From Verrucomicrobiota bacterium (GTDB lineage: Bacteria > Verrucomicrobiota > Verrucomicrobiia > Verrucomicrobiales > DEV007), in assembly GCA_030625775.1 (NCBI GenBank), contig DAOUQC010000008.1, positions 1-64,000 of the forward strand: a DNA stretch of 64,000 nucleotides, given 5' to 3'. Positions within the stretch are counted from its first letter, which is position 1. Each line of letters begins with the position of its first letter. The notes below the pieces were generated by a model that saw only the letters and a program-made list of their open reading frames with translations, was not told the DNA's origin and searched no databases. The position numbers were made by a program, and so were the translations under genes. Shown one piece after another: positions 18,223 to 25,195 of this stretch.

Positions 18223-18933
18223 ATGCTAATGACTTCCCCACACTTCAAAACCAGTATTTGCGTGTTGTTGCTACTTTTAAGTAGTGCCTTGCTAGTAAAT
18301 GCCCAAACGAGTGCTTTCGATTCTCTGGAAGCTTTTGGAAAGAATCGCGGCCAGGGCAACCTGAAACAAATCGTAGCCATCACCGGTGCCCACGGCCAGG
18401 ACCAGCCTCAGCAATGGATTGTTCTGGGAAAAGATGACATCACAAAAAACCTGATGCACGAATACGTATTGCAAAAGGGTAAAGTGGTAGCCGAACGGCA
18501 CTTCACCAGTGAGCCCGACCCCGATAAACCCGATGAAAATCTCCCCTCCGCTCCCCTTCCCCTGGCTCGACTCAGCACCGATTCCTCCAAGGCCTTTCAA
18601 ACGGCCAACCGGGCAGCCAACAATAGCAGTATTGGATTCGATTCGATCAATTATTTGCTTCGGATCCACAATACCAGTCCCTCCCCCATCTGGACCTTGA
18701 CTCTGGTTGACCAGCAAAAAAACACCGTAGGTATTATATTTGTCTCGGCATCTACAGGGAAACTCATCAGCAAAAAATGGTTTCGCCCCGGCACAGTCGA
18801 ATACAAGGAAGTGAATGAACGCAATGCAAGCGATGAAATCAAAAACATCTGGAACAAAGGTGTCAACTCGGTTTCCAAAGGCTTTCAAAAACTCGACAAA
18901 AAAATTGGGGATAAACTGAATCGCAACAAGTAG
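18223..18933 (+). CDS. hypothetical secreted protein
   Basis: 236 residues from the ATG at 18223 (a second ATG is two codons later). It has a signal peptide (FKTSICVLLLLLSSALLVNAQ). No catalytic motif is recognised. A central region around NYLLRIHNTSPSPIWTLTLVDQQKNTVGIIFVSASTGKLISKKWF resembles PepSY-type beta-alpha folds, which is only a suggestion. The C-terminal 45 residues are rich in Lys and Asn and probably helical (NIWNKGVNSVSKGFQKLDKK). It is divergent from the chelatase gene, with about 100 bp between the two starts. Confidence 0.6.
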   Translation: MLMTSPHFKTSICVLLLLLSSALLVNAQTSAFDSLEAFGKNRGQGNLKQIVAITGAHGQDQPQQWIVLGKDDITKNLMHEYVLQKGKVVAERHFTSEPDPDKPDENLPSAPLPLARLSTDSSKAFQTANRAANNSSIGFDSINYLLRIHNTSPSPIWTLTLVDQQKNTVGIIFVSASTGKLISKKWFRPGTVEYKEVNERNASDEIKNIWNKGVNSVSKGFQKLDKKIGDKLNRNK

Positions 18934-19050
18934 GCCAAGTGGAAAAAGGCAGCCTCGCCCTCCACTTCAATCAAAACTGATCGCTATTGGCTTGTCATAA
19001 CAGAGCGAAGTGGCAAGTTATTGCGCAACTTGTCACTTACCTCCCACACC

Positions 19051-20514
19051 ATGACCTTCCGATCGCTCAAACAACTCTGCGCCCTCATACTCACCCTCTT
19101 CCTGGTTTCCTCCGTTTCCAGTCTGGCACAATCAAAAGCAAAAAAAATCTTCCGTGCCGGAGCCGCCACTTCGAATATCACTCCACTGATGGGAGTTCCT
19201 CTCGATGGCACCATCATGCAGATCGGCCCAGCCAGGGATGTGCACGACGAATTGCACGCTCGCTGCCTGGTGCTCGATGACGGCAGCACCCGTCTGGCAT
19301 TTGCTGTCATCGATAATACCATGGTCTCCCAGGAGGTTTACGATCACGCCAAAAAACTCATTCACGAACACACCGGCATTCCAGTGCAGAATATTTGCAT
19401 TTCAGCCACCCACACTCACTCCACGCCCCGGGCCGTGGTTGGGCTCAAACCGAACAGTGCTGAACACAAAGACTATCTAAACTTTCTCGCCATCCGCATC
19501 AGTGATGGAGTTCGACGAGCCGTTAATCGTTTGGCCCCCGCAAAAATTGGCTGGGGCAGTTTTCAGGAACCTCGCTACGTCCACAACCGGCGCCGGTTTT
19601 TAAAAGAACAATTCCTCGCCGCCAATAAAAACCCTTTTGGTATTGGAGGAGAAATTGTCAGCATGAATGCTAACGCCAGCAAAGCCGAAAAAGAAGCCGG
19701 CCCGACCGACCCCGCAGTTTCAGTCATCTCCGTGCAACATGCTGACGGGCGACCACTGGCAGTCTTTGCGAACTACAGCCTCCACTACATCGGCGGCATA
19801 CCCGGCGGCACTGTCAGCGCCGATTATTACGGCGTCTTTGCCGACCGGGTTCAGCAACTGTTGCAGGCTGATCGCCAGTCCCCGCCTTTTGTCAGCATCA
19901 TGTCGAATGGCACCAGCGGGGACATCAATGCCAATGCCCTTGGCCAGCCACGAAAAAAATACGCTCGTTACGAAAGAATGACCCTGGTCGGCAATGATCT
20001 CGCCGAAGGAACCGTTGAGCTCATCAAGGAACTTGAACACCGTTCCGACATCACTTTGGCCGCCGCCGCAACCGAACTCGAACTGAAGGTCCGCAAGCCG
20101 AGCGGAAAACGCATCGCCTGGGCCAACAAAACCCAAGTGGCTGCCGATCACAAAGGCCGCCTCTCCCGTCCTCAGATTTACGCTCGTGAAAGTCTGATTC
20201 TCAAGGACTACCCCGACACCGTAAAAATCCCCCTGCAAGCTTTCCGTATCGGCGACCTCGCCATCACTCAAAGCCCCTGCGAAACCTTTGCCGAAACCGG
20301 TCTTGCTATCAAAAAAGAAAGCCCTTTTGCCGGCCAGACCTTCACCGTTGAACTCGCCAACGGCTATTCCGGCTACCTGCCCTCCCCGCAACAATTCGTC
20401 TGGGGTGGTTACGAAACCTGGCCCGCCCGCTCATCCTTTCTGGAAGAACAAGCCGAACCCAAAATCCGAGCCACCCTGCTCGACTTACTGAAACAACTCC
20501 ACTCCAAAAAATAG
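19051..20514 (+). CDS. exported neutral/alkaline ceramidase-like protein
   Basis: 487 residues from the ATG at 19051, which gives a signal peptide (LKQLCALILTLFLVSSVSSLAQ). The N-terminal domain matches the neutral/alkaline non-lysosomal ceramidase family: AGAATSNITPLMGVPLDG, then DELHARCLVLDDGSTRLAFAVID, and the zinc motif SATHTHSTP (about residue 120). Further conserved His and Gly residues are seen in NYSLHYIGG and SNGTSGDINA. In this lineage such proteins are abundant and likely hydrolyse amides or esters other than ceramide. The position among sulfatases suggests a role in degrading complex extracellular material. Confidence 0.82.
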   Translation: MTFRSLKQLCALILTLFLVSSVSSLAQSKAKKIFRAGAATSNITPLMGVPLDGTIMQIGPARDVHDELHARCLVLDDGSTRLAFAVIDNTMVSQEVYDHAKKLIHEHTGIPVQNICISATHTHSTPRAVVGLKPNSAEHKDYLNFLAIRISDGVRRAVNRLAPAKIGWGSFQEPRYVHNRRRFLKEQFLAANKNPFGIGGEIVSMNANASKAEKEAGPTDPAVSVISVQHADGRPLAVFANYSLHYIGGIPGGTVSADYYGVFADRVQQLLQADRQSPPFVSIMSNGTSGDINANALGQPRKKYARYERMTLVGNDLAEGTVELIKELEHRSDITLAAAATELELKVRKPSGKRIAWANKTQVAADHKGRLSRPQIYARESLILKDYPDTVKIPLQAFRIGDLAITQSPCETFAETGLAIKKESPFAGQTFTVELANGYSGYLPSPQQFVWGGYETWPARSSFLEEQAEPKIRATLLDLLKQLHSKK

Positions 20515-20643
20515 CCTTTATTTCAACAGCCGAGCGAAGCGAGACAGACTGCCAAAGGTAGCCCGAAGGGGAGGCCGAAGGTTTATCAATCAAATATCGC
20601 CATTCTTCAGGCCCTTCGTGCTATTGCTCTTTGGGCAGTTGGA

Positions 20644-20666
20644 CTCCGGCTGTCTCGGCTCATGGT
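20644..20666. repeat. 23-bp intergenic direct repeat, copy 2
   Basis: Identical to the sequence at 17303-17325 (CTCCGGCTGTCTCGGC plus TCATGGT). It lies about 40 bp upstream of the GTG start at 20706, so it may fall within the leader or promoter of that sulfatase gene. Confidence 0.75.
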
Positions 20667-20705
20667 AACCCTCTTCTTCTGAATCCCGAATTCCGCCTTT
20701 TTCCC

Positions 20706-22022
20706 GTGAACATTCTCTACCTCCACTGCCACGACCTTGGACGCTGGATCTCTCCTTACGGGCATCACATCGACACCCCTAATCTCGCCCAATTCGCCGC
20801 TGACTCCCTGCTGTTTTCCAAGGCCCACTGTGCCGCGCCAACCTGTTCACCCAGCCGGGCGGCCCTGCTCACCGGCGTAACCCCTCATGAATCCGGCATG
20901 CTCGGCCTCATGCACCGCGGCTTTCCACTAACTGCACATTCCAAACACCTGGCAGCATTTTTAAGCAAAAACCATCACTACGAAACGGCACTCTCCGGCG
21001 TCCAACACCTCTTCGCCAAAGACGATCCGAACTTCCCCTACGAACACCATTTCCGCGCACCGAAAGATCAAGGCTGGACCCATTATGATCATGAAACAGC
21101 AAAAAAGGCTGCTGACTTCATACAGCAAGACCTGCCCAAAAAAGCACGCCCTTTTTTTCTCGACTGCGGATTCTGGCTGCCTCACCGCCCCTTTCCAAAA
21201 GCCGATGCCAAGCTGAATCCTGACTCTCTGGAAGCCCCCTTGTACTTTCCCCGGGGAGCAGATAGCCAAAACGATCTGGCAGCCTTCCACACAGCAGTCG
21301 AGCAAATGGATCACTGTTGTGGCATCGTTCTCGATGCTCTCAAAAATTCCCCTCACGCCGATGATACGCTGGTCATTTTTACAACCGATCATGGCCCCGC
21401 CTTCCCACACCACAAATGCAATCTCACCGATGCTGGCACCGGAGTAGCCCTGATGATTCAATACCCGGGAAACCCAAAAGCCGGTCAGACATCTGATGCC
21501 CTCGTTTCCCAGTTGGATCTATTTCCCACCATCTGTGATTTGGCTGGACTTAAACCTCCAGATTGGCTTCAGGGACAAAGCCTACGCCCGCTATTTGAAT
21601 CTGAGCAAGCCATCGAAATCCGCAACGAAACCTTTTCGGAAGTCACCTGGCATGCCAGTTACGAAGCCATGCGTTCCATCCGCACCCGGACTCACCTCTT
21701 GATCCAAATCTTCGACGAGAATCTCTCCCCTGTTCCCGCCAACATCGACGACTCACCAGCCAAACAAACACTGCTTGCAAACGGCTGGTTGGATCGCCCA
21801 CGCCAGTCCCTGCGCCTCTACGATCTGACTAGCGATCCGGACGAGCAATACAATCTCGCCGATGATCCTGCCCACACAGAGCTTTGCGATCAACTGACCA
21901 CACGACTACACTGCTGGATGGAAAAAACCAGGGACCCCTTGCTTAACGGACCCGTTTCACTACCCGAAGGAGCCGTCGCCAATCCCCGCTCCGACCTCAG
22001 TGCAGAAATCGAACCCAGATAA
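20706..22022 (+). CDS. Cys-type sulfatase without signal peptide
   Basis: 438 residues from the GTG at 20706; this start begins directly with the first sulfatase strand (MNILYLHCHDLGRWISPYG), as in family members that lack leader peptides. The formylglycine motif is CSPSRAALLTG, with Cys at about residue 47. Other motifs are FFLDCGFWLPHRPF, VIFTTDHGPAFPHHKC (metal Asp and His) and the C-terminal LRLYDLTSDPDEQYNLADDP typical of N-sulfoglucosamine-type sulfatases. Longer forms from upstream TTG codons would not give a good signal peptide. It may desulfate an imported oligosaccharide in the cytosol. Confidence 0.88.
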   Translation: MNILYLHCHDLGRWISPYGHHIDTPNLAQFAADSLLFSKAHCAAPTCSPSRAALLTGVTPHESGMLGLMHRGFPLTAHSKHLAAFLSKNHHYETALSGVQHLFAKDDPNFPYEHHFRAPKDQGWTHYDHETAKKAADFIQQDLPKKARPFFLDCGFWLPHRPFPKADAKLNPDSLEAPLYFPRGADSQNDLAAFHTAVEQMDHCCGIVLDALKNSPHADDTLVIFTTDHGPAFPHHKCNLTDAGTGVALMIQYPGNPKAGQTSDALVSQLDLFPTICDLAGLKPPDWLQGQSLRPLFESEQAIEIRNETFSEVTWHASYEAMRSIRTRTHLLIQIFDENLSPVPANIDDSPAKQTLLANGWLDRPRQSLRLYDLTSDPDEQYNLADDPAHTELCDQLTTRLHCWMEKTRDPLLNGPVSLPEGAVANPRSDLSAEIEPR

Positions 22023-22026
22023 AACT

Positions 22027-22047
22027 CCTAATTCCTAATTCCTAATT
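22027..22047. repeat. three CCTAATT heptamers inside the 3' end of lpxB
   Basis: Three perfect tandem units of CCTAATT. The bottom strand of this array encodes the last residues and stop of LpxB (ELGIRN, then TAG), so the array is partly coding. The same heptamer is tandem at 48422-48456. Confidence 0.9.
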
Positions 22048-23161
22048 CCCCCCGCACCGCTTGCGCCGCTTGGGCATAAGCCCCTCCCTCCCCCAGACTC
22101 CCAACCACTTCGGCCAGCTCGCTTTTCAGCGCATTCCGCTTTTCGACATCCTGCAGCAAAGCTTCTAATTCAGCAAAAATACAATCGGCGCCAGACTCTG
22201 ATTGAAGCAATTCCTTGACCACTTCTTTGTCGGCCAGAACATTCACGATCCCCAGATAGTCTATCCTCATCAAAAGTTTGGCTGCCAGATAAGTTGGCCA
22301 CGCGACCCGGTAGACCAAGCAATAAGGCAAGCCAAACACCGCCGCCTCCAGGGTTGCCGTGCCCGAGGTCACCACCCCCACCACTGCCTGCTGCATCAAC
22401 TCATGGGCATTGCCCAAACCTATAGTCAAATCCTTCAATCCACCTGCATCCGCTATCTCACGCATGCGTGCCGCCAGTTTGTCCGATGGAGCTGCGGTCG
22501 CAAAACTCAACTCGCTGTCTCGCTCCGACAAGCGCCGGGCCGCTTCGACCATCGCTGGAAAAAGCTTTTCAATTTCACGTTCACGACTGCCCGGCAACAA
22601 AGCCAGCAAATGTTCATCCCGTAACTCTTCACCGCTCCCTGACTTGAGTTTATCTACCAGCGGATGCCCTGAAAAAATAGTTTTCAGGCCTGAATTTTCA
22701 TAAAGTTTTTTCTCGAAAGGAAAAATACAAATCATCAAATCCAGTATCTCCGCCATGCGGGAAACCCTGCCTTTTTTCCAAGCCCACACCTGGGGGCTGA
22801 TGTAATAAATCAGCGCCCCCTCATAACCACCCTTCCTCAGCCGGTCAGCCAAACGAAGATTAAAGCCCGGATAATCAATCAATATCACTGCATCCGGTTG
22901 AATTTGTGCAATCCTCTCAAGCGTCTCTTCCATCTTGTGCCGGAAATAGCCGTATTTCTGCAACACCTCCCACAAACCGAGAACCGCAGCTTGCTCCAAC
23001 CAGTTTTCGATAGCACTCGAAAGAGCCGCCATCCCAGGGCCTCCCAGTCCTGAAATTTCAATCTTCTCCCCAGTCTTTGTGGATTTTGCAAGAACAGACA
23101 TCAAACCCGCACCATGCGTATCTCCGCTGTGCTCGCCCGCTACAATGAACAGTTTCTTCAT
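22028..23161 (-). CDS. lpxB: lipid-A-disaccharide synthase
   Basis: 377 residues from the ATG at 23161. Family motifs (GT19) are all present: FIVAGEHSGDTHGAGL at the N-terminus, YYISPQVWAWKKGRVSRM, FSGHPLVDKL, LLPGSREREIEKLFP, and VTSGTATLEAAVFGLPYCLVYR. The enzyme joins UDP-2,3-diacylglucosamine and lipid X into the lipid A disaccharide at the inner face of the inner membrane. Its ATG overlaps the TGA of the upstream Gfo/Idh gene by 4 bp (ATGA, 23158-23161), which implies translational coupling. The final residues are encoded by the CCTAATT tandem repeat. Confidence 0.95.
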   Translation of the reverse strand: MKKLFIVAGEHSGDTHGAGLMSVLAKSTKTGEKIEISGLGGPGMAALSSAIENWLEQAAVLGLWEVLQKYGYFRHKMEETLERIAQIQPDAVILIDYPGFNLRLADRLRKGGYEGALIYYISPQVWAWKKGRVSRMAEILDLMICIFPFEKKLYENSGLKTIFSGHPLVDKLKSGSGEELRDEHLLALLPGSREREIEKLFPAMVEAARRLSERDSELSFATAAPSDKLAARMREIADAGGLKDLTIGLGNAHELMQQAVVGVVTSGTATLEAAVFGLPYCLVYRVAWPTYLAAKLLMRIDYLGIVNVLADKEVVKELLQSESGADCIFAELEALLQDVEKRNALKSELAEVVGSLGEGGAYAQAAQAVRGELGIRN

Positions 23162-24117
23162 CCGGCCGAAACCTCCAGACCATCCATCCCCCCCTTGGCA
23201 CCTATCTCGATCAAATGCGTGATCTCCATGGCGATGTCCAACGCCGCCGTCCCATGCTGACCGGACACCTTTGGCTGCTCCCCCTTCTTCACACAATCAA
23301 CAAAGGCCGACAATTCCAACTTCAAGGGTTCATCTTTTTCGACTTTGACTTCATCCCTCACAATCTCCATTCCATCCTTGCGATAAATCCAGCCGGACTG
23401 CTCCTGATAATCCAGGGACAAATAAGCATCGCTCTGAAACACCCGAATCTTACGTAAGCTCTCAGGGCTGATGCGGCTGGCGGTGACGTTTGCCACACAA
23501 CCATTCTCAAAACGAATCCGTGCGTTGGCGATATCCTCCCGGTGAGTCAAAACCGATACTCCCACTGCATCTACATGCGCCACCGGTGAATCAACCAAAT
23601 GAAGAATGATTTCCAGATCGTGGATCATCAAATCCAGTACCACCCCGATATCCAGACTTCTTTTTGGGAAAGGTGAAAGACGATGAGATTCGATGAACAC
23701 CGGTTGGCTCATGCAGGCTTCCAGCTGTTCCATCACGGGGTTAAAGCGCTCGATGTGCCCGACCTGCAAAACCCGCCCCTTGCTTTGAGCCAGATCCACC
23801 AGCACCCCGGCTTTATCCAGTGAATCGGAGATGGGCTTTTCAACCAATACATCCTTGTCCGCTTCCAGCAATTTCCCCGCTACATCCAAATGGGTCACTG
23901 TGGGCGTCGACACGGATGCCGCATCCACTTTTTCAATCAGCTCTTCAAGCGATGCCACCGCCGTGGTGCCAAATTCCTTCGCCAGCTCAGCAGCCAAATC
24001 CGCATCCTGGTCATAAATCGCAACCAGGTCAGCTGATTCCAGCTCCGAATATACCCGGGCGTGATTGCGCCCAATCGCCCCGACTCCTACAACTCCTACT
24101 TTTACTTTTTCACTCAT
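23158..24117 (-). CDS. Gfo/Idh/MocA dehydrogenase in the lipid A operon (GnnA-like candidate)
   Basis: 319 residues, soluble, with no leader. The N-terminal Rossmann fold starts at VKVGVVGVGAIGRNHARVY and the signature VEKPISDSL follows at about residue 93. SHRLSPFPKRSLDIGVVLDLMIHDLEIIL supplies the conserved catalytic-domain D-x-x-x-H. It lies between lpxI (69-bp gap) and lpxB (4-bp overlap). Gfo/Idh dehydrogenases of the GnnA type oxidise the 3-hydroxyl of UDP-GlcNAc so that an aminotransferase (GnnB) can make 3-amino lipid A. No GnnB is in this window, so the assignment rests on position and family only. Confidence 0.88.
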   Translation of the reverse strand: MSEKVKVGVVGVGAIGRNHARVYSELESADLVAIYDQDADLAAELAKEFGTTAVASLEELIEKVDAASVSTPTVTHLDVAGKLLEADKDVLVEKPISDSLDKAGVLVDLAQSKGRVLQVGHIERFNPVMEQLEACMSQPVFIESHRLSPFPKRSLDIGVVLDLMIHDLEIILHLVDSPVAHVDAVGVSVLTHREDIANARIRFENGCVANVTASRISPESLRKIRVFQSDAYLSLDYQEQSGWIYRKDGMEIVRDEVKVEKDEPLKLELSAFVDCVKKGEQPKVSGQHGTAALDIAMEITHLIEIGAKGGMDGLEVSAG

Positions 24118-24186
24118 TTTTTTTTACAGTAGTCAGTATTCAGGAAACAGAAATCAGAATTTTCCAAGTCTCCGCAAAAGTCCCTG

Positions 24187-24999
24187 CTATTGGACCGCCA
24201 CCAGTGTGACTCCTTTTTTCTCACACAGGGCAAATACCTCGTCCTTTCCCAATAACAAAGTCCGGCCTGCCTCCACCACAATTGTGCTGATCCCTGCCTC
24301 AATCGCCGTCTCGATCGTTATCGATCCAACCACCGGCACATCAAAACGCAGATCCTGATCCGGTTTGGATACTTTCACCATCGTCGCTTTGCCGCGACCC
24401 AGCTTGCCTCCTCGAAGAATCGCCTCATTGGTTCCTTCAAAAGCTTCCACTGCCAGCACGGTACCATTTTTCACCACCACCGTCTGCCCCACGTCCAATC
24501 GACTCATTTCCTTGGCGATGCGAAAACCAAATTGTGCATCCTGCAAAGCATTTTTCCCCAGCTCCGGCCCACAGACCTGCCCGGGCTCAGGCAACAAATC
24601 ATCCAGAAAAGTCGTCGCCGGCAACAGCTCAATGCCCTCTGCACCCAATTCATCCGCAATCCCTCCAAAAATACTCTCCGCATTTTTTTCCTTGAGCCTC
24701 GCCAATAACTTCACCGTCCGCAGATCCGGACGCAAATCGAACAAATTTTTCGGGGCGATCTGCCCCACCATTACCGCCTGCTTCACCCCCTCCTTCTGGA
24801 AAAACCGAATCATTTTACCCAACTGCCCCACCCGCATCCACTCCATCACATCCACATCCTCCGCCAGCGAAGCTTCGGTCTCCCCTTTAAAAGCCGTCAC
24901 AATCAAGCTACCCACCCCGGCCGCCCGGGCTGCGCGCGCAAAAGTTGCAGGATAAACCCCACTACCCGCAATCATTCCGATTTTATCCAGTTCCCCCAT
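24187..24999 (-). CDS. lpxI: UDP-2,3-diacylglucosamine pyrophosphatase, LpxI type
   Basis: 270 residues from the ATG at 24999, preceded by GGAG at a suitable distance. The protein matches the DUF1009/LpxI family: KIGMIAGSGVYPATFARAA, AVMVGQIAPKNLF, ARLKEKNAESIFGGIADEL, FGFRIAKEMSRLDVGQTVVVKNGTVLAVEAFEGT, and PVVGSITIETAIEAGISTIVVEAG with a LLGK tail. It hydrolyses UDP-2,3-diacylglucosamine to lipid X, the substrate of LpxB two genes downstream, and replaces LpxH. It is the first gene of the lpxI - Gfo/Idh - lpxB operon. Confidence 0.95.
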   Translation of the reverse strand: MGELDKIGMIAGSGVYPATFARAARAAGVGSLIVTAFKGETEASLAEDVDVMEWMRVGQLGKMIRFFQKEGVKQAVMVGQIAPKNLFDLRPDLRTVKLLARLKEKNAESIFGGIADELGAEGIELLPATTFLDDLLPEPGQVCGPELGKNALQDAQFGFRIAKEMSRLDVGQTVVVKNGTVLAVEAFEGTNEAILRGGKLGRGKATMVKVSKPDQDLRFDVPVVGSITIETAIEAGISTIVVEAGRTLLLGKDEVFALCEKKGVTLVAVQ

Positions 25000-25133
25000 A
25001 GTGATAATTGTCTCCGGTTGCCTGCTCGTGCAAGCCACGGAATTCGGCCTTCAGTTTCCAACATCAAACCCGAAGTGCAAAGGGAAAAAACAAGAAGAGA
25101 CACTCACAAAATTTGCGGGAAATCCCCATCTGA

Positions 25134-25162
25134 TTGAAAAAAATGCCATTTCTCAGTAAAAA
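25134..25162 (+). promoter_or_regulatory. candidate sigma-70-type promoter of dnaX
   Basis: TTGAAA (25134-25139) and TAAAAA (25157-25162) are separated by exactly 17 bases, 33 bp upstream of the dnaX ATG. The -35 box matches consensus at five of six positions and the -10 box at four of six. An AAGGTG lies just before the start codon. Confidence 0.4.
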
Positions 25163-25195
25163 CGATTTCCTTTCCGGCTCACCCTTATAAGGTGA

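Noticed and set aside
25040-25195. An SRP RNA gene upstream of dnaX, as in some Firmicutes
   Set aside because: The conserved SRP Alu/S-domain loop sequences are not seen; only a candidate promoter is present.
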